Counted from the first letter of the stretch, positions 35,274 to 43,878 are shown. The stretch is 64,000 nt of DNA from Burkholderiaceae bacterium (GCA_030123545.1 CP126124.1:868001-932000); one strand, 5' to 3'. The notes: generated by a model from the letters alone, not told the origin. Made by a program: numbers and translations.

Positions 35274-35918
35274 ATGCCGGAGCTTCCTCCCGACGACCAT
35301 GACCACGACCACGACCACGACCACAGCACGCTGGGCGAGATGGACCGGCGCGTGCGCGCGCTCGAGACCGTGCTCGCGCAAAAGGGCTACATCGATCCGG
35401 CCGCGCTCGACGAACTGATCGACAGCTACCAGACCCGCATCGGTCCGCGCAACGGCGCGCGCGTCGTTGCCCGCGCCTGGACCGACCCGGCGTATCGCCG
35501 CTGGCTGCTCGCCGACGCGACCGCCGCGATCGCGTCGCTCGGCTACACCGGGCGCCAGGGCGAGCACATGGTGGTGGTCGAGAACACGCCGCGCCGGCAC
35601 AACATGGTGGTCTGCACGCTGTGCAGTTGCTACCCCTGGCCGGTGCTCGGCTTGCCGCCGGTCTGGTACAAGAGCGCGCCATACCGTTCGCGTGCGGTGC
35701 GCGACCCGCGCGGCGTGCTCGCCGAGTTCGGCGTCGCGCTGCCGGAGGACACCGAGATCCGGGTCTGGGATTCGACCGCCGAGGTCCGCTATCTGGTGCT
35801 GCCGATGCGCCCGGCCGGCAGCGACGGGCTCGACGAGATGGCCTTGGCCGAACTCGTCACGCGCGATTCGATGATAGGCACCGGCCAGCCCACAACCCCA
35901 GGCGCGGGGAGCGCGTGA
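35274..35918 (+). CDS. nthA: Nitrile hydratase alpha subunit, cobalt type
   Basis: The 214-residue subunit hydrates nitriles to amides. The metal-binding cysteine cluster reads VCTLCSC (about residues 113-119); threonine between the first two cysteines marks the non-corrin cobalt form, as opposed to serine in the iron form. Two of the cysteines are normally oxidised to sulfinic and sulfenic acids. Unusually, the N-terminus holds alternating Asp-His pairs (His 9, 11, 13, 15, 17), which could help load metal. It overlaps the beta subunit by 1 bp (TGATG). Confidence 0.95.
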   Translation: MPELPPDDHDHDHDHDHSTLGEMDRRVRALETVLAQKGYIDPAALDELIDSYQTRIGPRNGARVVARAWTDPAYRRWLLADATAAIASLGYTGRQGEHMVVVENTPRRHNMVVCTLCSCYPWPVLGLPPVWYKSAPYRSRAVRDPRGVLAEFGVALPEDTEIRVWDSTAEVRYLVLPMRPAGSDGLDEMALAELVTRDSMIGTGQPTTPGAGSA

Positions 35919-36619
35919 TGGGCAACGCTGGCTACACCACCCATGCCGACCTCGGCGGCCTCGAAGGCTTCGGAGCCGTGACGCTGGAACCCGAGAGCGA
36001 GCCGTTCCACGCGGCCTGGGAGGCGCGCGCGCTGGCGGTGACGCTGGCGATGGGCGCGACCGGCAGCTGGAATATCGATCAGAGCCGCGCCGCGCGCGAA
36101 ACCCTGCCCGACTACCGCAGCTTGAGCTATTACCAAATCTGGATTGCCGCGCTGGAGAGGCTGCTTGCCGAGCGCGGTCTGGCGAGCGCCGAGGAGCTGG
36201 CCGCGGGCCGCTCGCTGACGTCGGGGAAGCCGGCGAAGCCGGTGGCCCGGGTGCTGGCCGCGTCGCAGGTCGTCGAGGTGCTGGCGCGCGGCACGTCGGT
36301 GGCCAGGGTGCCGACCACGCAGGCACGCTTCGTCGTCGGGCAGCGGGTGCGCACGCGTGCCGAGGCGCCGCCGCATCACACGCGGCTGCCCGGCTACCTG
36401 CGCGGCCGATACGGCCGCGTCGAGCGGGTGCACGGCGTGCACGTGTTCGCCGACAGCCACGCGCAAGGGCAGGGCGAGGATCCGCAGTGGCTGTACACGG
36501 TGGCGTTCGACGAGGAGGCGTTGTGGCCGAACCGGCCGCCGCACGAGCGTCAGCACCTGTCGGTCGCTATCGATGCGTGGGAGCCTTATCTCGAGCCGAT
36601 GGAGCCGGTCGATGGCTGA
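35918..36619 (+). CDS. nthB: Nitrile hydratase beta subunit
   Basis: The 233-residue partner has DLGGLEGFGAV at the start and the C-terminal beta-barrel with GQRVRTRAEAPPHHTRLPGY, LRGRYGRVERVHG and VAFDEEALW, all family landmarks. Alpha then beta then activator is the usual order of cobalt enzymes in proteobacteria. The reading frame begins at the ATG that shares its A with the alpha stop. Confidence 0.95.
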   Translation: MGNAGYTTHADLGGLEGFGAVTLEPESEPFHAAWEARALAVTLAMGATGSWNIDQSRAARETLPDYRSLSYYQIWIAALERLLAERGLASAEELAAGRSLTSGKPAKPVARVLAASQVVEVLARGTSVARVPTTQARFVVGQRVRTRAEAPPHHTRLPGYLRGRYGRVERVHGVHVFADSHAQGQGEDPQWLYTVAFDEEALWPNRPPHERQHLSVAIDAWEPYLEPMEPVDG

Positions 36620-37004
36620 GCCAGCGCGGGACAGCGCTGATCCTGAATCGCTGCCAGGCCTGCCGCAGGGGGCGGACGGCCCGGTGTTCACCGCGCCCTG
36701 GCAGGCGCAGGCGTTCGCGCTGACGCTGGCGCTGCACCGGCAGGGCCTGTTCGGCTGGGCCGAGTGGGCCACGGTGCTGGCGGCGCAGATCCGCGCGGCA
36801 CAGGCGGCCGGCGATCCGGACCTCGGCGACACCTACTACGTGCATTGGTTGGCCGCGCTGGAAACCCTGGTCGCCGCGAAGGGTGCGAGCTCGGCGGCCG
36901 AGCTGGGCCGGTATGCCGAGGCTTGGGGCCGCGCGGCCGAGCGCACGCCGCACGGTGCGCCGATCGCGCTCACCGATGGCGACTTCGCTGCGGACCGGGA
37001 GTGA
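36612..37004 (+). CDS. Nitrile hydratase activator/accessory protein
   Basis: The 130-residue protein resembles the small beta-like accessory protein needed for cobalt insertion into the alpha subunit: GPVFTAPWQAQAFALTLALHRQGLFGWAEWA and YYVHWLAALETLV parallel the N-terminal half of the beta subunit. It overlaps the beta gene by 8 bp. In characterised systems it exchanges cobalt-loaded alpha subunits; that role is inferred here. Confidence 0.87.
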   Translation: MAEPARDSADPESLPGLPQGADGPVFTAPWQAQAFALTLALHRQGLFGWAEWATVLAAQIRAAQAAGDPDLGDTYYVHWLAALETLVAAKGASSAAELGRYAEAWGRAAERTPHGAPIALTDGDFAADRE

Positions 37005-37092
37005 GATCCTTGAACCGGTCCGCGGCGATCGGGCCCGTCGGCGGGGACGGACGCGGCGCTGCGCGCCGGGCAGCAGGGTATCGGAGGCAACG

Positions 37093-37848
37093 ATGAACGA
37101 CGCGGTGCGGGTGGAACGATTCGATCAGGTCACGCTGGTGACGCTGGACCGCGAAGCGGCGCGCAACGCGGTCGACGCTGGAACCGCGCGGGCGCTGTAC
37201 GACGCGTTCCTCGCGTTCGAGCAGGACGCTCAAGCGCGCGTCGCGGTGTTTCATGGCGCGCACGGCCATTTCTGCGCCGGCTGGGATCTGCGCGCCGGCG
37301 CGCGGCAAGCGGGCGAAGCGTCGGGCGCGCTGGCTGCGAAGCAGATGGCCGAGGCGCTGGCGTTCGATGCGAACGACCCTGCTCCGCTCGGAGCGATGGG
37401 ACCGAGCCGGCTGCTGCTGGCCAAGCCGGTCATTGCGGCGGTCAGCGGCGCGGCGGTCGCCGGCGGCATGGAGCTCGCGCTGTGGTGCGATCTGCGCGTG
37501 ATGGAGCAGGACGCGTATTTCGGCGTCTACTGCCGGCGCTTCGGCGTGCCGCTGATCGACGGCGGCACGGTGCGGCTGCCGCGCCTGATCGGCATGGGGC
37601 ATGCGATGGACCTGATCCTGACCGGCCGCCGGGTCGACGCCGACGAAGCGCTGCGCATCGGCCTGTGCAACCGCGTGGTGCCGCACGGGACCGCGCGCGA
37701 TGCGGCGCTTGCGCTGGCCCGGCAGCTGGCCGCATTTCCGCAGGGCGCGCTGCGCGCAGACCGCCTCAGCGCCCACGCGCAGTGGGGGCTGCCGCTGGCG
37801 TCCGCGCTGCAGCAGGAGTGGGAGCGCGGCCGGCACTGCATCGCCTAA
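37093..37848 (+). CDS. Crotonase/enoyl-CoA hydratase family protein with altered active site
   Basis: The 251-residue protein has the crotonase oxyanion-hole segments HFCAGWDLRAGA and SGAAVAGGMELALWCD (first glutamate present). The second hydratase glutamate, usually in a P-E-x-x-x-G motif, is missing; the region reads CRRFGVPLIDGG. True enoyl-CoA hydration is therefore doubtful. GGAGG lies 5 nt before the ATG. It follows the nitrile hydratase genes after 88 bp and might share their transcript, but no functional link is known. Confidence 0.75.
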   Translation: MNDAVRVERFDQVTLVTLDREAARNAVDAGTARALYDAFLAFEQDAQARVAVFHGAHGHFCAGWDLRAGARQAGEASGALAAKQMAEALAFDANDPAPLGAMGPSRLLLAKPVIAAVSGAAVAGGMELALWCDLRVMEQDAYFGVYCRRFGVPLIDGGTVRLPRLIGMGHAMDLILTGRRVDADEALRIGLCNRVVPHGTARDAALALARQLAAFPQGALRADRLSAHAQWGLPLASALQQEWERGRHCIA

Positions 37849-37952
37849 GGGCTTCATGGTGCCGCGCGCTTCGCGTCAGGCCAGGGCCGGCACGGAAAAT
37901 TCTAGATTTCTTAAGGAAAAAAGGCCTGTAGCCCAGGTATCAATTGCATAGT

Positions 37953-37973
37953 TAGCTATAAAAATAATAGCTA
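37953..37973. repeat. AT-rich family repeat, copy 3 (best preserved)
   Basis: Arms TAGCTAT (37953-37959) and ATAGCTA (37967-37973) flank AAAAATA. It sits between two convergent genes, and its last three bases form the stop codon of the minus-strand thioesterase. As an RNA hairpin it could help end transcription. The convergent interval 37849-37970 has no gene. Confidence 0.7.
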
Positions 37974-38399
37974 CAAAGCATTCGGCTCGGGCAGCGGCCT
38001 CGGCTTGCCGCGCTCGTCGATCGCGACGTAGGTCAGCATCGCCTCGGTCACCTTGACGTAGCGCCCCTGGTCGCGCACCCGCTCCGCATAGACCTCGACG
38101 CTCACCGTCACCGAGCTGCGGCCGACCCGGGTCACGCCCGAATAGAACGACAGGATGTCGCCGATGCGCACCGGCTGCTTGAATACGAACTCGTTGACCG
38201 CGACGGTCGCCATGCGGCCGCGCGCGAAGCGGGCCGGCAGCACCGAGCCGGCCAGATCGGTCTGCGCCATCACCCAGCCGCCGAAGATGTCGCCGTTCGC
38301 GTTGCTGTCGGCCGGCATCGGGATCACCTTCAGCACCAGTTCCTTGTCGGTCGGAAGATCGACGTGCGGCCGCTCGGCCATGCTTGATTCGGCGGACAT
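37971..38399 (-). CDS. YciA-like acyl-CoA thioesterase
   Basis: The 142-residue single-hotdog protein has LVLKVIPMPADSNANGDIFGGWVM, the YciA/acyl-CoA hydrolase signature with catalytic aspartate, and VGRSSVTVSVEVYAER. YciA enzymes hydrolyse a broad range of short and medium acyl-CoAs. ATG 38399 was chosen: GAGATT lies six bases upstream and no ribosome-binding site is seen, a layout shared by several genes here. The stop codon lies in the AT-rich repeat. Confidence 0.87.
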   Translation of the reverse strand: MSAESSMAERPHVDLPTDKELVLKVIPMPADSNANGDIFGGWVMAQTDLAGSVLPARFARGRMATVAVNEFVFKQPVRIGDILSFYSGVTRVGRSSVTVSVEVYAERVRDQGRYVKVTEAMLTYVAIDERGKPRPLPEPNAL

Positions 38400-38442
38400 G
38401 GGCACAATCTCTCGAAGTTGGCGATGGCCAAGATTGTCCCGC

Positions 38443-40308
38443 ATGCGCCGCTACAGCGAATTCATCCCGCCCGCGCCGGCCGGCGTTCCCGCCGGCGGAG
38501 CGGCCGCGCCGCGCTCGGACTGGGTCACGCTCGCGCGGCTGCTGCCGTACCTGTGGCACTACAAGTGGCGCGCGCTCGCCGCGCTCACGTTCATGGTCGG
38601 CGCCAAGCTCGCGAACATCGGCGTGCCGCTGTTGCTCAAGCGCCTGATCGACGCGATGAACCTCAAGCCCGGCGACGTGCAGGCGGTGCTGGTGGTGCCG
38701 GTCGCGCTGCTGCTGGCGTACGGGCTGCTGCGGCTGTCGACGTCGCTGTTCACCGAGCTGCGCGAGCTGGTGTTCGTGAACGCGACCGAGGGCGCGGCGC
38801 GCAGGATCGCGCTCGAGGTGTTCCGCCACCTGCACGCCTTGAGCCTGCGCTTTCACCTGGAGCGCCAGACCGGCGGCATGTCGCGCGACATCGAGCGCGG
38901 CGTGCGCGGCGTGCATTCGCTGATCTCGTACTCGCTCTACAGCATCTTCCCGACGCTGATCGAGGTCACGCTGGTGCTGGTGTTGCTCGCGGTCAAGTTC
39001 GATGTCTGGTACGCGGTGATCACCATCGTCGCGCTTGCGTTCTACATCGTCTACACGGTCACGGTGACCGAATGGCGCACCCAGTTCCGGCGCGAGATGA
39101 ACGAACTCGACTCGCTGGCGAACAGCCGCGCGATCGATTCGCTGCTGAACTACGAGACGGTCAAGTACTTCAACAACGAAGCCTTCGAGGCACGCCGCTA
39201 CGACGAGAACCTGCAGCGCTACCGGCGCGCCGCGCTGAAGAGCCAGCGCACGCTGAGCCTGCTCAACAGCGGCCAGCAGCTGATCATCGCGGTCGGTCTG
39301 GTCATGATGATGTGGCGCGCGACCGCCGGCGTGGCCGACGGGCGCCTGACGCTGGGCGACCTGGTGATGGTCAACGCGTTCATGATCCAGCTCTACATTC
39401 CGCTCGGCTTTCTCGGCGTGCTGTACCGCGAGATCAAGCAGAGCCTGACCGACCTGGACCGCATGTTCCGGCTGATGGACCGGGAGCGCGAGGTGGCCGA
39501 CCCGCCCGGCGCGCCGGCGCTGCGCCTGGCTGCCGCCGCGCCCGAGGTGCGGTTCGACGATGTGAGCTTTGCGTACGAGCCAGGGCGCACCATCCTGCAC
39601 CATGTCAGCTTCACCGTTCCCGCGGGCAAGACCGTGGCGGTGGTCGGCCCGTCGGGGGCCGGTAAGTCGACGCTGTCGCGCCTGCTGTACCGCTTCTACG
39701 ACGTGGGCATTCCGGGTGACCCGACTGGTCCGGACGGGGCCGGGGGCCGGATCACGATCGCCGGCCAGGACATTCGCGCGGTCACGCAGGCCAGCGTACG
39801 CCAGGCCATCGGCATCGTGCCGCAGGACACGGTGCTGTTCAACGACACGGTCGAATACAACATCGCCTACGGCCGCCCAGGCGCCGGCAGGGCCGAGGTG
39901 GAATCGGCCGCGCGCGCGGCGCATATTCACGCGTTCATCGCCAGCACGCCGAAGGGCTACGACACGCTGGTCGGCGAGCGCGGCCTGAAACTCTCCGGCG
40001 GCGAGAAGCAGCGGGTCGCGATCGCGCGCACGCTGCTGAAGAACCCGCCGGTGCTGATCTTCGACGAGGCGACTTCGGCGCTCGATTCGGCGAACGAGCG
40101 CGCGATCCAGGCCGAGTTGCAAAGCGTCGCGCGCGACCGCACCACGCTGGTGATCGCGCACCGGCTGTCCACCGTGGTCGATGCGCACGAGATCCTGGTG
40201 CTGGAGGCCGGGCGCATCATCGAGCGCGGCACCCATGCCGAACTGCTGGCGCAGGGGGGTGCCTACGCGCGCATGTGGGCGCTGCAGCAAAGCGCCGAGA
40301 CGGCTTGA
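38443..40308 (+). CDS. Atm1/HMT1-type ABC exporter (fused permease and ATPase)
   Basis: The 621-residue half transporter has an N-terminal six-helix domain (about residues 30-330) with the segment YFNNEAFEARRYDE typical of the Atm1 group. The ATPase domain has GPSGAGKST (about residue 401), LSGGEKQRVAIARTL (about 515) and LIFDEATSALDS (about 537). Atm1-type exporters carry glutathione-linked sulfur species or metal conjugates and work as homodimers in the inner membrane. ATG 38443 lies 7 nt after AAGATT with no ribosome-binding site. It is divergent from the thioesterase. Confidence 0.9.
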   Translation: MRRYSEFIPPAPAGVPAGGAAAPRSDWVTLARLLPYLWHYKWRALAALTFMVGAKLANIGVPLLLKRLIDAMNLKPGDVQAVLVVPVALLLAYGLLRLSTSLFTELRELVFVNATEGAARRIALEVFRHLHALSLRFHLERQTGGMSRDIERGVRGVHSLISYSLYSIFPTLIEVTLVLVLLAVKFDVWYAVITIVALAFYIVYTVTVTEWRTQFRREMNELDSLANSRAIDSLLNYETVKYFNNEAFEARRYDENLQRYRRAALKSQRTLSLLNSGQQLIIAVGLVMMMWRATAGVADGRLTLGDLVMVNAFMIQLYIPLGFLGVLYREIKQSLTDLDRMFRLMDREREVADPPGAPALRLAAAAPEVRFDDVSFAYEPGRTILHHVSFTVPAGKTVAVVGPSGAGKSTLSRLLYRFYDVGIPGDPTGPDGAGGRITIAGQDIRAVTQASVRQAIGIVPQDTVLFNDTVEYNIAYGRPGAGRAEVESAARAAHIHAFIASTPKGYDTLVGERGLKLSGGEKQRVAIARTLLKNPPVLIFDEATSALDSANERAIQAELQSVARDRTTLVIAHRLSTVVDAHEILVLEAGRIIERGTHAELLAQGGAYARMWALQQSAETA

Positions 40309-40389
40309 GCGGGTAGCCGGCCCGGCCGTCGTTTCGGCGCCGCTTGGCGCATGCGGGAATACACCGTCGAGCGGTCGGGCTCGAGTCCG

Positions 40390-40395
40390 TACAAT
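40390..40395 (+). promoter_or_regulatory. -10 box of the gltIJKL operon
   Basis: TACAAT lies 41 nt upstream of the gltI start; no good -35 is seen. Between it and the start is a direct repeat, CTTTACATC, twice 11 bp apart (about 40404-40423), in the untranslated leader, followed by the ribosome-binding site AAGGAG. Confidence 0.45.
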
Positions 40396-40436
40396 CCGCT
40401 TCTGCTTTACATCCGCTTTACATCAAGGAGTACGGG

Positions 40437-41348
40437 ATGAAGAAATATCTGCTGGTGCTGGCGCTGGCGGCTGCCGCGCTCACTGCGGCTGGAGGCGCGT
40501 CGGCGCAATCGTCGGCGACGCTGGACAAGATCAAGAGCGCCGGCAAGATCTCGATCGGCACGCGCGACTCGTCGGCGCCGCTGGCCTACACGCTAGGCGA
40601 AGGCAAGTACGTGGGGTACCACGTCGATGTCTGCCTGAAGATCGCCGACGCGATCCGCGCCGCGCTGAAGCTGCCGAATCTGCCGGTCGAATACACCGTG
40701 GTGACCTCGGCGAACCGGGTGCCGCTGGTCGAGAATCACACGGTCGACATGGAGTGCGGCTCGACCACGAACAACGAGGCGCGGGCCAAGAAGGTCGATT
40801 TCGCGCCGACCACCTACATCACCAACGTGCGCATGGCGGTGAACGCGAAGTCCGGTATCACGTCGATCGCGCAATTGGGCGGCAAGACCGTGGTCACGAC
40901 GACGGGCACCACCTCGGTGCAACTGCTGCGCAAGAACCAGAAGGCGAGCGGCGTCGACTTCAAGGAGTTGTACGGCAAGGACCACGCCGACTCGTTCCTG
41001 CTGCTCGAGTCGGGCCGCGCCGATGCGTTCGTGATGGACGACAACATCCTGGCGGGCCTCATTGTCAACTCGAAGAACCCGAAAGAGTGGAAGATCGTCG
41101 GCGAATCGATCTCCGAGGAGCCGATCGCGATCATGATTCCGAAGAACGACCCGGTCTACAAGAAGCTGGTCGACGACACGGTGATCGGGCTGATGAAGAG
41201 CGGCGAACTGGCGAAGATCTACAACAAGTGGTTCATGTCGCCGATTCCTCCGCGCAACGTGTCGGTCGACATGCCGATGTCGGACGCGCTGAAGGAAGCG
41301 ATCGCGCATCCGAACGACAAACCGGCCGAAGCCTACAAGAAGAGTTGA
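40437..41348 (+). CDS. gltI: Glutamate/aspartate-binding periplasmic protein
   Basis: The 303-residue protein has a signal peptide (MKKYLLVLALAAAALTAAGG, cleaved near GASA|QSS) and a type 2 periplasmic binding fold: LDKIKSAGKISIGTRDSSAP, GYHVDVCLKIADAI, VTSANRVPLVEN and VDMECGSTTNN match the GltI/AatJ group. It captures glutamate and aspartate in the periplasm for the transporter encoded downstream. AAGGAG sits 6 nt before the ATG. Confidence 0.92.
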   Translation: MKKYLLVLALAAAALTAAGGASAQSSATLDKIKSAGKISIGTRDSSAPLAYTLGEGKYVGYHVDVCLKIADAIRAALKLPNLPVEYTVVTSANRVPLVENHTVDMECGSTTNNEARAKKVDFAPTTYITNVRMAVNAKSGITSIAQLGGKTVVTTTGTTSVQLLRKNQKASGVDFKELYGKDHADSFLLLESGRADAFVMDDNILAGLIVNSKNPKEWKIVGESISEEPIAIMIPKNDPVYKKLVDDTVIGLMKSGELAKIYNKWFMSPIPPRNVSVDMPMSDALKEAIAHPNDKPAEAYKKS

Positions 41349-41359
41349 TCGGCGCGGCG

Positions 41360-41432
41360 CGCGGGCCCGGATCGGGTCCGCGGCGCCGTTCGCCCCGGCA
41401 TCGCCCTGCGTCGAACCCGGCGCAGGGCGATG
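41360..41432 (+). promoter_or_regulatory. Two intercistronic hairpins between gltI and gltJ
   Basis: Stem 1 pairs CGCGGGCCCG (41360-41369) with CGGGTCCGCG (41373-41382), with one G-U pair. Stem 2 pairs CATCGCCCTGCG (41399-41410) perfectly with CGCAGGGCGATG (41421-41432) around a 10-nt loop. Without a U-tract they are more likely mRNA-stabilising or partial-termination elements than full terminators, which would favour high production of the binding protein over the permease. Confidence 0.55.
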
Positions 41433-41459
41433 CCGTATGAAGCCAAGCAGGAGGCGAGT

Positions 41460-42179
41460 GTGGGGAACTGGGACTGGCAGATCTTCCTGCAGGACACCGG
41501 CGGGGATCAGACCTACCTGAACTGGCTGCTGTCGGCCTGGGGCTGGACCGTTTCGGTCTCGCTGCTCGGCCTGGTGGTCGCGCTGGTGCTGGGCTCTATC
41601 GTCGGCGTGCTGCGCACACTTCCGGACAGCCGCGGCTGGAGCCGGTTCGGCAACGCCTGGGTCGAGCTGTTCCGCAACATCCCGCTGCTGGTGCAGATAT
41701 TCCTCTGGTATCACGTGGTGCCGGCGCTGATCCGCCCGATGCGCGACGTACCGCCGTTCATCCTGGTCGTGCTCGCGCTCGGCTTCTTCACCTCGGCGCG
41801 GATCGCCGAGCAGCTTCGCGCCGGCCTCCAGGCGCTCCCGAAGGGCCAGCGCTACGCCGGCATGGCGCTCGGCTTCACGACGCCGCAGTATTACCGCTAC
41901 GTGCTGCTGCCGATGGCGTACCGCATCATCCTGCCGCCGCTGACCAGCGAGTCGATGAACATCGTGAAGAATTCGGCGGTCGCGTTCGCGGTGTCGATCG
42001 CCGAACTGACGCAGTACGCGATGCAGGCGAGCGAGGAGACCGCGCAGCCGATCGAAATCTACCTCGCGGTGACGGTGTTGTATGTGATCACCGCGCTCGT
42101 CATCAACCGCGTGATGGTCTATATCGAGAACAAGACCCGGGTGCCCGGCTTCATCGCGGCCGCCGGTGGAGGCCACTGA
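41460..42179 (+). CDS. gltJ: Glutamate/aspartate ABC transporter permease GltJ
   Basis: The 239-residue inner-membrane protein has the HisM/GlnP-type permease fold with about five helices, VELFRNIPLLVQIFLWYHVV and the EAA loop EQLRAGLQALPKGQRYAGMALG. GTG 41460 is preferred to ATG 41430: AGGAGG is spaced correctly before GTG, whereas ATG 41430 is buried in the second hairpin. It pairs with GltK. Confidence 0.92.
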   Translation: MGNWDWQIFLQDTGGDQTYLNWLLSAWGWTVSVSLLGLVVALVLGSIVGVLRTLPDSRGWSRFGNAWVELFRNIPLLVQIFLWYHVVPALIRPMRDVPPFILVVLALGFFTSARIAEQLRAGLQALPKGQRYAGMALGFTTPQYYRYVLLPMAYRIILPPLTSESMNIVKNSAVAFAVSIAELTQYAMQASEETAQPIEIYLAVTVLYVITALVINRVMVYIENKTRVPGFIAAAGGGH

Positions 42180-42180
42180 G

Positions 42181-42846
42181 ATGAGCCTCGACCTTTCTTT
42201 CTACACCTGGAACGTCATTTCGGCCTATGTGCTGAAGGGCTTCTACTTCAGCGTGTTCCTGACCGCGGTCTCGACGCTGGGCGGCGTGTTTTTCGGCACG
42301 CTGCTCGCGCTGATGCGGTTGTCCGGGAGCAAGTGGCTGGACCTGCCGGCCGCGTTCTACGTGAACACGATGCGCAGCGTCCCGCTGGTGATGGTGATCC
42401 TGTGGTTCTTCCTGCTGGTGCCGTTCATCATCGGCCGGCCGATCGGTGCCGAGGTGTCGGCGGTTGTCACGTTCATCGCGTTCGAGGCGGCGTACTTCAG
42501 CGAAATCATGCGCGCCGGCATCCAGTCGATCCCGCGCGGCCAGGTGTTCGCCGGCCAGGCGCTGGGCATGAGCTACCGCCAGAACATGTCGCTCGTGGTG
42601 CTGCCGCAGGCGTTCCGCAACATGCTGCCGGTGCTGCTGACGCAGACCATCGTGCTGTTCCAGGACACCTCGCTGGTTTACGCGATCGGCGCGTACGACC
42701 TGCTGAAGGGCTTGGAGACCGCCGGCAAGAATTACGGACGACCGATCGAGTCGTATCTGCTGGCCGCGATCGTCTACTTCATCATTTCCTATACGCTGTC
42801 AACCATCGTCAAGCGCGTGCACAGGAAGATCGCCATCATCAGATGA
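42181..42846 (+). CDS. gltK: Glutamate/aspartate ABC transporter permease GltK
   Basis: The 221-residue permease has the same fold as GltJ, with YVNTMRSVPLVMVILWFFLL and the EAA loop EIMRAGIQSIPRGQVFAGQALG. ATG 42181 follows the gltJ stop by one base and has GGTGGAGG just upstream, within the end of gltJ. It forms the membrane channel with GltJ. Confidence 0.93.
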   Translation: MSLDLSFYTWNVISAYVLKGFYFSVFLTAVSTLGGVFFGTLLALMRLSGSKWLDLPAAFYVNTMRSVPLVMVILWFFLLVPFIIGRPIGAEVSAVVTFIAFEAAYFSEIMRAGIQSIPRGQVFAGQALGMSYRQNMSLVVLPQAFRNMLPVLLTQTIVLFQDTSLVYAIGAYDLLKGLETAGKNYGRPIESYLLAAIVYFIISYTLSTIVKRVHRKIAIIR

Positions 42847-42865
42847 ACGCTGAGAGGAGCAAGCC

Positions 42866-43615
42866 GTGGCCGAGAACATGATCGAAATCAAGGGCGTGTC
42901 CAAATGGTACGGGCCGGTGCAGGTGCTGAACGACTGCTCGGTGACGATCGCCAAGGGCGACGTGGTCGTGGTCTGCGGGCCGTCGGGTTCGGGAAAGTCG
43001 ACGCTGATCAAGACCGTGAACGCGCTCGAGCCGATCCAGAAGGGCGAGATCGTCGTGAACGGCACCCGGGTGAGCGATCCGAAGACCGACCTGCCGAAGC
43101 TGCGCTCCAGGGTCGGCATGGTGTTCCAGCATTTCGAGCTGTTTCCGCATCTGTCGGTGACCGAGAACCTGACGATCGCGCAGATCAAGGTGCTCGGGCG
43201 AAAGCCGGACGAGGCGAAGGCGCGCGGCCTGAAGATGCTCGACCGTGTCGGCCTGATGGCGCACAAGGACAAGTTCCCCGGTCAGCTCTCCGGCGGGCAG
43301 CAGCAGCGGGTCGCGATCGCGCGGGCGCTGTCGATGGACCCGATCGTGATGCTGTTCGACGAACCCACGTCGGCGCTCGACCCCGAAATGGTCGGCGAGG
43401 TGCTGGACGTGATGGTGCGCCTCGCGAGCGAGGGCATGACGATGATGGTGGTCACGCACGAGATGGGCTTTGCGCGCAAAGTCGCGAGCCGCGTGATCTT
43501 CATCGACGTCGGCGGCCGCATCCTGGAAGACTGCTCGAAAGACGAATTCTTCGACCACCCGGAGAACCGGGCGCCGCGCACGCGTGACTTCCTAAACAAA
43601 ATCCTCGCGCACTGA
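42866..43615 (+). CDS. gltL: Glutamate/aspartate ABC transporter ATPase GltL
   Basis: The 249-residue ATPase energises the GltJK permease. Walker A is GPSGSGKST (about residues 39-47), the signature LSGGQQQRVAIARAL, Walker B IVMLFDEPTSALDPE and the switch histidine in MMVVTHEMGFA. The start is GTG 42866 with GAGAGGAG upstream. Last gene of the operon; a small inverted repeat, TGAAC-GGC-GTTCA, overlaps its stop. Confidence 0.95.
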   Translation: MAENMIEIKGVSKWYGPVQVLNDCSVTIAKGDVVVVCGPSGSGKSTLIKTVNALEPIQKGEIVVNGTRVSDPKTDLPKLRSRVGMVFQHFELFPHLSVTENLTIAQIKVLGRKPDEAKARGLKMLDRVGLMAHKDKFPGQLSGGQQQRVAIARALSMDPIVMLFDEPTSALDPEMVGEVLDVMVRLASEGMTMMVVTHEMGFARKVASRVIFIDVGGRILEDCSKDEFFDHPENRAPRTRDFLNKILAH

Positions 43616-43634
43616 ACGGCGTTCAAGCGCCCGG

Positions 43635-43640
43635 TACAAT
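43635..43640 (+). promoter_or_regulatory. -10 box upstream of the rnk region
   Basis: TACAAT ends six bases before ATG 43647, so transcription should begin at or next to that ATG. No ribosome-binding site separates them. The mRNA would also cover rnk. Confidence 0.5.
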
Positions 43641-43646
43641 CACCTT

Positions 43647-43802
43647 ATGGCTTCCGTGACGGTTCCCGCACCCCTTCGCCACGCCGGTCGCCTGCCGCGA
43701 CCGCTCGCGTCGGCGAGCCGCGCGCGCCGACACGGCCTGGCCGCGCCGGCAACACTCCCCCACGCCCGGCGATCCCCCTTTTTCCGTTTCGCGCTTCTCT
43801 GA
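43647..43802 (+). CDS. Possible leaderless 51-codon ORF upstream of rnk
   Basis: The open frame of 51 residues is Arg/Ala/Pro-rich and ends in RSPFFRFALL before TGA 43800-43802. It begins six bases after a good -10 box, as several other genes here do. It may be a leader peptide ORF for rnk or a chance frame in GC-rich DNA. No homology was recognised. Confidence 0.3.
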   Translation: MASVTVPAPLRHAGRLPRPLASASRARRHGLAAPATLPHARRSPFFRFALL

Positions 43803-43878
43803 TCGTCGGGCCCCGCAGCCAACGCGCGGCCTGCCCGGTTGCATTCTGTCGTCGGGCGCATTGAATCCGGAGAATCCC

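Noticed and set aside
35274..35340. Asp-His alternation as a tandem DNA repeat caused by assembly error
   Set aside because: The GACCAC units are short, in frame and followed directly by conserved alpha-subunit sequence; kept as a real N-terminus.
37849..37970. Classical rho-independent terminator between the convergent crotonase and thioesterase genes
   Set aside because: There is an A-run and an AT-rich hairpin, but no GC-rich stem followed by a U-tract in either direction.
40370..40400. tRNA T-loop-like text (GGCTCGAGTCC) before gltI
   Set aside because: No acceptor, D or anticodon arm can be built around it.
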